From an uncultured Clostridia bacterium (GTDB taxonomy: Bacteria > Bacillota > Clostridia > Oscillospirales > Ruminococcaceae), in assembly GCA_947630845.1 (NCBI GenBank), contig CANRJB010000010.1:1-64000 (forward strand): 64,000 nucleotides of DNA, read 5' to 3'. Numbering within the stretch: position 1 is the first letter of the stretch; every line of letters begins with the position of its first letter. The position numbers and the translations under genes are program-made. A model generated the notes under the pieces. The model was not told where the DNA came from and did no database searches. It was given only the letters and a program-made list of their open reading frames with translations. Shown here in pieces: positions 60,051 to 64,000 of the stretch.

Positions 60051-63000
60051 TCAGTTGTACATAGCAGCCAGTCTGGTCAGGTAGTCATAGCGATCCTTTG
60101 CATTTTCGAGAGCCTCATTGAACAGCTTCTCTGCACGCTCCGGATTCTCACGAGTCAGTCTGTTATAACGTACCTCACCCATGAGGAAATTCTTGTACTC
60201 CTCAGTGTTCGGTGCCTTGGAGTCGAGAATGAACGGATTCTTGCCTTCCTTCTTCAGATCGGGGTTGTAACGGTACAGATGCCAGTATCCAGCCTGTACA
60301 GCCTTCTTCTCCTCAGCCTGTGCGGTTGCCATACCGGTCTTGATACCATGGTTGATGCACGGTGCATAAGCAATGATGATGGACGGACCGTTGTAAGCCT
60401 CAGCCTCACGGATCGCCTTCAGGCACTGATTCTGGTCTGCGCCCATAGCGATATGTGCCACATAGACATAACCATAGCTCATAGCGATACCTGCAAGATC
60501 CTTCTTCTTGACAGCCTTACCAGCCGCAGCAAACTGTGCGATCGCACCAGTCGGAGTAGCCTTGGATGCCTGACCGCCTGTATTGGAGTACACCTCGGTA
60601 TCAAATACCATGATGTTGACATTCTTGCCGGAAGCGATAACATGGTCAAGACCGCCGAAACCGATATCATATGCCCAGCCGTCGCCGCCGAAGATCCACT
60701 GGCTCTTCTTGCGCAGGAAGTCCTTCTCAGCAAGGATAGCCTTAGCTTCGTCACAGCCGCATGCTTCGAGTGCAGCGATGAGCTTTTCTGTAGCAGGGGT
60801 GTTGGCAACGCCGTCGTCCTTGGTAGCAAGGAATTCAGCGATAGCTTCCTTGACCTCAGGCTTCTCAGCCTTCTCAGCGAGCTTCTCGACCTTAGCGATC
60901 GCACGGTTTCTCAGTGTTTCCTGACCGAGGAACATACCGTAACCAAACTCTGCATTGTCCTCAAAGAGGGAATTCGACCATGCAGGACCCTGACCCTTCT
61001 TGTTGACGGTGTAGGGAGTGGAGGGAGCGGAGTTACCCCAGATAGAGGAGCATCCGGTCGCATTGGCAATATACATTCTGTCGCCGAAGAGCTGTGTGAT
61101 GAGCTTTGCATACGGTGTTTCGCCGCAGCCTGCGCATGCGCCGGAGAATTCGAGCAGCGGCTGACGGAACTGCGAACCCTTGACGGTAGCATCTGTGAAT
61201 TTCGCAGTTACCTCTTCCTTGACCTCGGTCTTTGTGCCGTAATCGAAACCTGCCTGCTGGTCAAGCTGTGTTTCGAGGGGCTTCATGACAAGTGTCTCTG
61301 CCTTGTTGTTTGCAGGACATACATTTGCGCAGACGCCGCAGCCGGTGCAGTCCAGAACGGAAACAGTCATACCGAACTTCAGGTCACCCATTGCAGGCTT
61401 CAGTGCAGCAAGCTTCATGCCAGCCGGAGCAGCAGCAGCTTCCTCAGCGTTGAGCGTTACCGGACGCAGCACTGCATGCGGACATACATAAGCACACTGG
61501 TTACACTGGATGCAGGTATCCGGATTCCATGACGGAACATTGACAGCGATACCACGCTTCTCAAATGCAGCCGAACCGGACGGAGAAGTACCATCAGCCA
61601 GACCTACGAAGGTAGAAACAGGCAGCTTGTCGCCCTGCTGTGCATTGCAGGGGATCTGGATCTCGTTGACGAAACGTTCCAGCTCCTTGTTCTCGCAGCT
61701 TACCTTTGCCATGCCCATGGGCGTATCCTGTGCATCAGCCCATGCAGCCGGGACATCGATCTTGACAAGACCCTTGTAGCCGGCATCAATGGCATCGTGG
61801 TTCTTCTTGACAACATCCTCGCCCTTCTTGGAGTAGGAAGCAGTAGCAGCGTCCTTCATGTACTGGAGTGCATCCTCAAACGGGATGATGTCAGCAAGCT
61901 TGAAGAATGCGGACTGGAGGATGGTATTGATGCGTGTGCCCATACCAGTTTCCTGACCGAGCTTGACGCCGTTTACGGTGTAGAAGTTGATGTTGTTCTG
62001 TGCAAGGTATCTCTTGACCTGACCGGGGAGATTCTTTTCCAGACCCTCTGCATCCCAGATGGTGTTGAGCAGGAAGGTACCGCCGGGCTTGATGTCGGAT
62101 ACCATGTCGTACTTATCAATATAGCTCTGGTTGTGGCAAGCCACGAAGTCAGCCTTATTGATGAGGTAAGTAGACTTGATGGGGGTATCGCCGAAGCGCA
62201 GGTGGGAAACGGTAACACCGCCGGACTTCTTGGAGTCATAAGCAAAATATGCCTGTGCATACTTATCAGTATGGTCGCCGATGATCTTGATGGAGTTCTT
62301 GTTTGCGCCGACAGTACCGTCAGAGCCAAGACCCCAGAACTTGCAGGAGATCGTGCCTGCCGGAGCGGTATCCGGAGAGAAGGAATCATCCAGAGACAGG
62401 TTGGTCACATCGTCCACGATACCGAGGGTGAAACGCTTCTTCTCAGTATTCCTGAACGCAGCGATGATCTGGTTCGGGGTGGTGTCCTTGGAACCCAGAC
62501 CATAGCGTCCGGAGAAGATCTTCACGCTGTCAAACTTAGAATCCTTGAGTGCAGCCACAACATCAAGATACAGCGGTTCGCCGAGAGAACCGGGTTCTTT
62601 TGTCCTGTCGAGGACGGTGATCTGCTTTACGGTATCCGGCAGCTCTGCGATGAGCTTGTCAGCCACGAACGGTCTGTACAGACGGACACGAACCATACCA
62701 TACTTGCCGCCGTTGGCATTCAGGTAATCCACAGTCTCCTCAACGGTATCCATCACGCTGCCCATTGCGATGAGGACATGTTCTGCATCCGGAGCGCCGT
62801 AGTAGTTGAAGAGCTTATAATTTGTGCCGATCTTCTTGTTGACCTTGTCCATGTACTTCTCGACAACAGCCGGGAGTGCATCGTAGTACTTATTGCAAGC
62901 CTCACGAGCTTGGAAGAAGATGTCAGGGTTCTGAGCAGAGCCTCTGAGAACGGGATGGTTCGGGTTGAGAGCCTGATCACGGAATGCCTGTGCAGCCTCC

Positions 63001-63590
63001 TTATTGAGCATCTCGTCGAGGTCAGCATCGTCCCACACCTCGATCTTCTGGATCTCATGGGAAGTACGGAAGCCGTCGAAGAAGTGCAGGAACGGAACTC
63101 TGCCTTCGATGGTGGACAGATGTGCCACAGCAGCAAGATCCATAACTTCCTGCGGATTGGATGAGCAGAGCATTGCATATCCGGTCTGACGGCATGCATA
63201 GACATCAGAGTGGTCGCCGAAGATATTCAGAGCATGAGAGGATACGCAGCGAGCCGAAACATGGATGACATTCGGGAGCAGCTCGCCGGCGATCTTGTAC
63301 ATATTCGGGATCATCAGCAGCAGACCCTGTGAAGCGGTGTATGTTGTGGTCAGCGCACCTGCGGACAGAGAGCCATGAACAGTACCGGCTGCGCCAGCCT
63401 CGGACTGCATCTCCACAACAGTGACAGGGTCGCCGAACAGGTTTTTCTTACCTTTGGCAGACCACGAGTCGGTCACTTCCGCCATAACGGATGACGGGGT
63501 GATCGGGTAGATCGCAGAGAGGTCGGTAAACGGATACGACGCCCAAGCAGCGGCGTTGTTACCGTCCATGGTTTTCATTTTTCTTGCCAT
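60051..63590 (-). CDS. nifJ: Pyruvate:ferredoxin (flavodoxin) oxidoreductase
   Basis: PFOR oxidises pyruvate to acetyl-CoA and CO2 with reduced ferredoxin, the central energy step in strict anaerobes. From the ATG at 63590 (AGGAGG upstream) the single chain has 1,179 residues: pyruvate-binding domain (AIYPITPSSVMAE), the CoA-binding domain, two [4Fe-4S] clusters in CIQCNQCAYVCPHAV and CTGCGVCANVCPANN, the proximal cluster cysteines (CAGCGETPY), and the TPP site GDGWAYDIGFGGLDHV. It is monocistronic with its own promoter and terminator. Confidence 0.97.
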   Translation of the reverse strand: MARKMKTMDGNNAAAWASYPFTDLSAIYPITPSSVMAEVTDSWSAKGKKNLFGDPVTVVEMQSEAGAAGTVHGSLSAGALTTTYTASQGLLLMIPNMYKIAGELLPNVIHVSARCVSSHALNIFGDHSDVYACRQTGYAMLCSSNPQEVMDLAAVAHLSTIEGRVPFLHFFDGFRTSHEIQKIEVWDDADLDEMLNKEAAQAFRDQALNPNHPVLRGSAQNPDIFFQAREACNKYYDALPAVVEKYMDKVNKKIGTNYKLFNYYGAPDAEHVLIAMGSVMDTVEETVDYLNANGGKYGMVRVRLYRPFVADKLIAELPDTVKQITVLDRTKEPGSLGEPLYLDVVAALKDSKFDSVKIFSGRYGLGSKDTTPNQIIAAFRNTEKKRFTLGIVDDVTNLSLDDSFSPDTAPAGTISCKFWGLGSDGTVGANKNSIKIIGDHTDKYAQAYFAYDSKKSGGVTVSHLRFGDTPIKSTYLINKADFVACHNQSYIDKYDMVSDIKPGGTFLLNTIWDAEGLEKNLPGQVKRYLAQNNINFYTVNGVKLGQETGMGTRINTILQSAFFKLADIIPFEDALQYMKDAATASYSKKGEDVVKKNHDAIDAGYKGLVKIDVPAAWADAQDTPMGMAKVSCENKELERFVNEIQIPCNAQQGDKLPVSTFVGLADGTSPSGSAAFEKRGIAVNVPSWNPDTCIQCNQCAYVCPHAVLRPVTLNAEEAAAAPAGMKLAALKPAMGDLKFGMTVSVLDCTGCGVCANVCPANNKAETLVMKPLETQLDQQAGFDYGTKTEVKEEVTAKFTDATVKGSQFRQPLLEFSGACAGCGETPYAKLITQLFGDRMYIANATGCSSIWGNSAPSTPYTVNKKGQGPAWSNSLFEDNAEFGYGMFLGQETLRNRAIAKVEKLAEKAEKPEVKEAIAEFLATKDDGVANTPATEKLIAALEACGCDEAKAILAEKDFLRKKSQWIFGGDGWAYDIGFGGLDHVIASGKNVNIMVFDTEVYSNTGGQASKATPTGAIAQFAAAGKAVKKKDLAGIAMSYGYVYVAHIAMGADQNQCLKAIREAEAYNGPSIIIAYAPCINHGIKTGMATAQAEEKKAVQAGYWHLYRYNPDLKKEGKNPFILDSKAPNTEEYKNFLMGEVRYNRLTRENPERAEKLFNEALENAKDRYDYLTRLAAMYN

Positions 63591-63648
63591 GGGATTATTC
63601 CTCCTAAAATATGAAATTCTGTTTGGCACATCGTGCCTTACATTATCT

Positions 63649-63677
63649 ATAATAGCACAAATTCACGCATTTGTAAA
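63649..63677 (-). promoter_or_regulatory. Sigma-A promoter of nifJ
   Basis: TTTACA, 17 bases, TATTAT with extended -10 TG, about 60 bases before the ATG. Confidence 0.75.
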
Positions 63678-63845
63678 GGGCTTTTTTGTAAAATTTTACG
63701 AGAATTTTTGAACACATTCCACAACGTCTGAACATTTTCCGGCATTTCCGGACGGGATATTGTACATTTTGACTAAAAACGATTTCATTTATTATTTACT
63801 TTATACAAAGATTCAAATTGATGCCCATTTTTTTGTCTTTTTCTC
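63678..63845. other. AT-rich region between two divergent promoters
   Basis: Strongly AT-rich spacer between the nifJ promoter and a plus-strand promoter. No ORF or repeat was seen. Together with both promoters and the leader beyond, the stretch from 63591 to the window end has no protein gene. Confidence 0.5.
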
Positions 63846-63874
63846 TTGACGGAATCGTTTTTTTAGGGTATAAT
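63846..63874 (+). promoter_or_regulatory. Sigma-A promoter near the right edge
   Basis: TTGACG, 17 bases, TATAAT on the plus strand. It drives the possible small RNA or a gene outside the window. Confidence 0.82.
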
Positions 63875-63881
63875 ACAGGTA

Positions 63882-63998
63882 GTGTTAAATACGGATCACG
63901 TATGATAACACTCGTTTTGTTGTCTCCTTTCTTTTGTTCTACACAAAAACTTGGTTTGTATTCATTTGCACTGTCGCCCGGATGGTTTTCATCCGGGC
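63882..63998 (+). ncRNA. Possible small RNA or structured leader
   Basis: The predicted transcript begins with a two-part stem-loop (GTGTTA/TAACAC outer, ATACG/CGTAT inner) and ends with GCCCGGAT/ATCCGGGC, a terminator-like hairpin that touches the window edge. Between them there is pyrimidine-rich DNA (TTGTCTCCTTTCTTTTG) and no ORF. If a U-tract follows, it is a small RNA of about 120 bases; if not, it is a leader. No known family was recognised. Confidence 0.4.
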
Positions 63999-64000
63999 AT

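Overview
The window reads as a chromosomal stretch of an anaerobic, fibre-degrading Firmicute of the Ruminococcaceae/Oscillospirales type, most like a cellulolytic Ruminococcus. The reasons are: two secreted enzymes with C-terminal dockerin modules (a GH10 xylanase and a GH25 lysozyme), a pyruvate:ferredoxin oxidoreductase, a GTP-type PEP carboxykinase, a type III glutamine synthetase, SPETG-type sortase anchoring, and housekeeping genes of Gram-positive type (DarA, RicT, NusG-SecE-L33). Species is not determinable from the sequence alone. No IS element, integrase, CRISPR array or intact prophage was seen; nearly all DNA is compactly coding with sigma-A promoters and strong intrinsic terminators.

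Layout: 1-2.6 kb, minus-strand rpmG-secE-nusG-rplK-rplA with a possible L10 leader at the window edge. 2.8-6.2 kb, a translationally coupled trio DUF3737-patB-dockerin lysozyme. 6.4-18.4 kb, a type IV pilus locus: pilT and pilB on the minus strand, pilD divergent, then a six-gene operon pilC-pilMN(fused)-pilO-giant PilX/GspK-like pilin-two prepilins. 18.6-21.3 kb, a TetR regulator divergent from glgB. 21.4-28.4 kb, accessory genes: a RING-like membrane protein, a leaderless trio with SpoIID-like and peptidoglycan-binding domains, a phage baseplate-like protein, a GAPVLD-repeat membrane protein, then purA. 28.7-31.8 kb, darA-holB-ricT followed by a feoA-HMA-DUF2325 metal operon. 31.9-38.8 kb, tRNA-Thr, a THUMP methyltransferase and class A PBP, a BofC-like protein, a GHL10 lipoprotein and a VanY carboxypeptidase. 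39-46 kb, a 22-residue-repeat protein, mscL, the xylanase, pckG, and a small two-gene unit including a 32-residue ORF absent from the ORF track. 46-54 kb, glnN with an attenuator-like leader, an SPETG-anchored protein, and an ABC exporter with a huge coiled coil. 54-64 kb, an XRE-HTH/UDP-glucose dehydrogenase fusion, initiator tRNA, a Wzz-like protein, metG, nifJ, and a promoter-hairpin-hairpin unit at the right edge that may be a small RNA.

The genes share themes rather than forming one pathway: surface and envelope work (pili, PBP, VanY, lysozyme, Wzz, sortase substrate), plant polysaccharide use (xylanase, GHL10, glycogen branching enzyme) and core carbon/nitrogen metabolism (PFOR, PEPCK, GSIII). 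The most unusual items are the PilM-PilN fusion with a 900-residue, AT-rich, Cys-tailed pilin; the HTH-UGD fusion with an A8 tract at the junction; the mutually exclusive hairpins before glnN; and the leaderless SpoIID/peptidoglycan-binding trio. Functions rest on motif recognition by eye; no database search was run.
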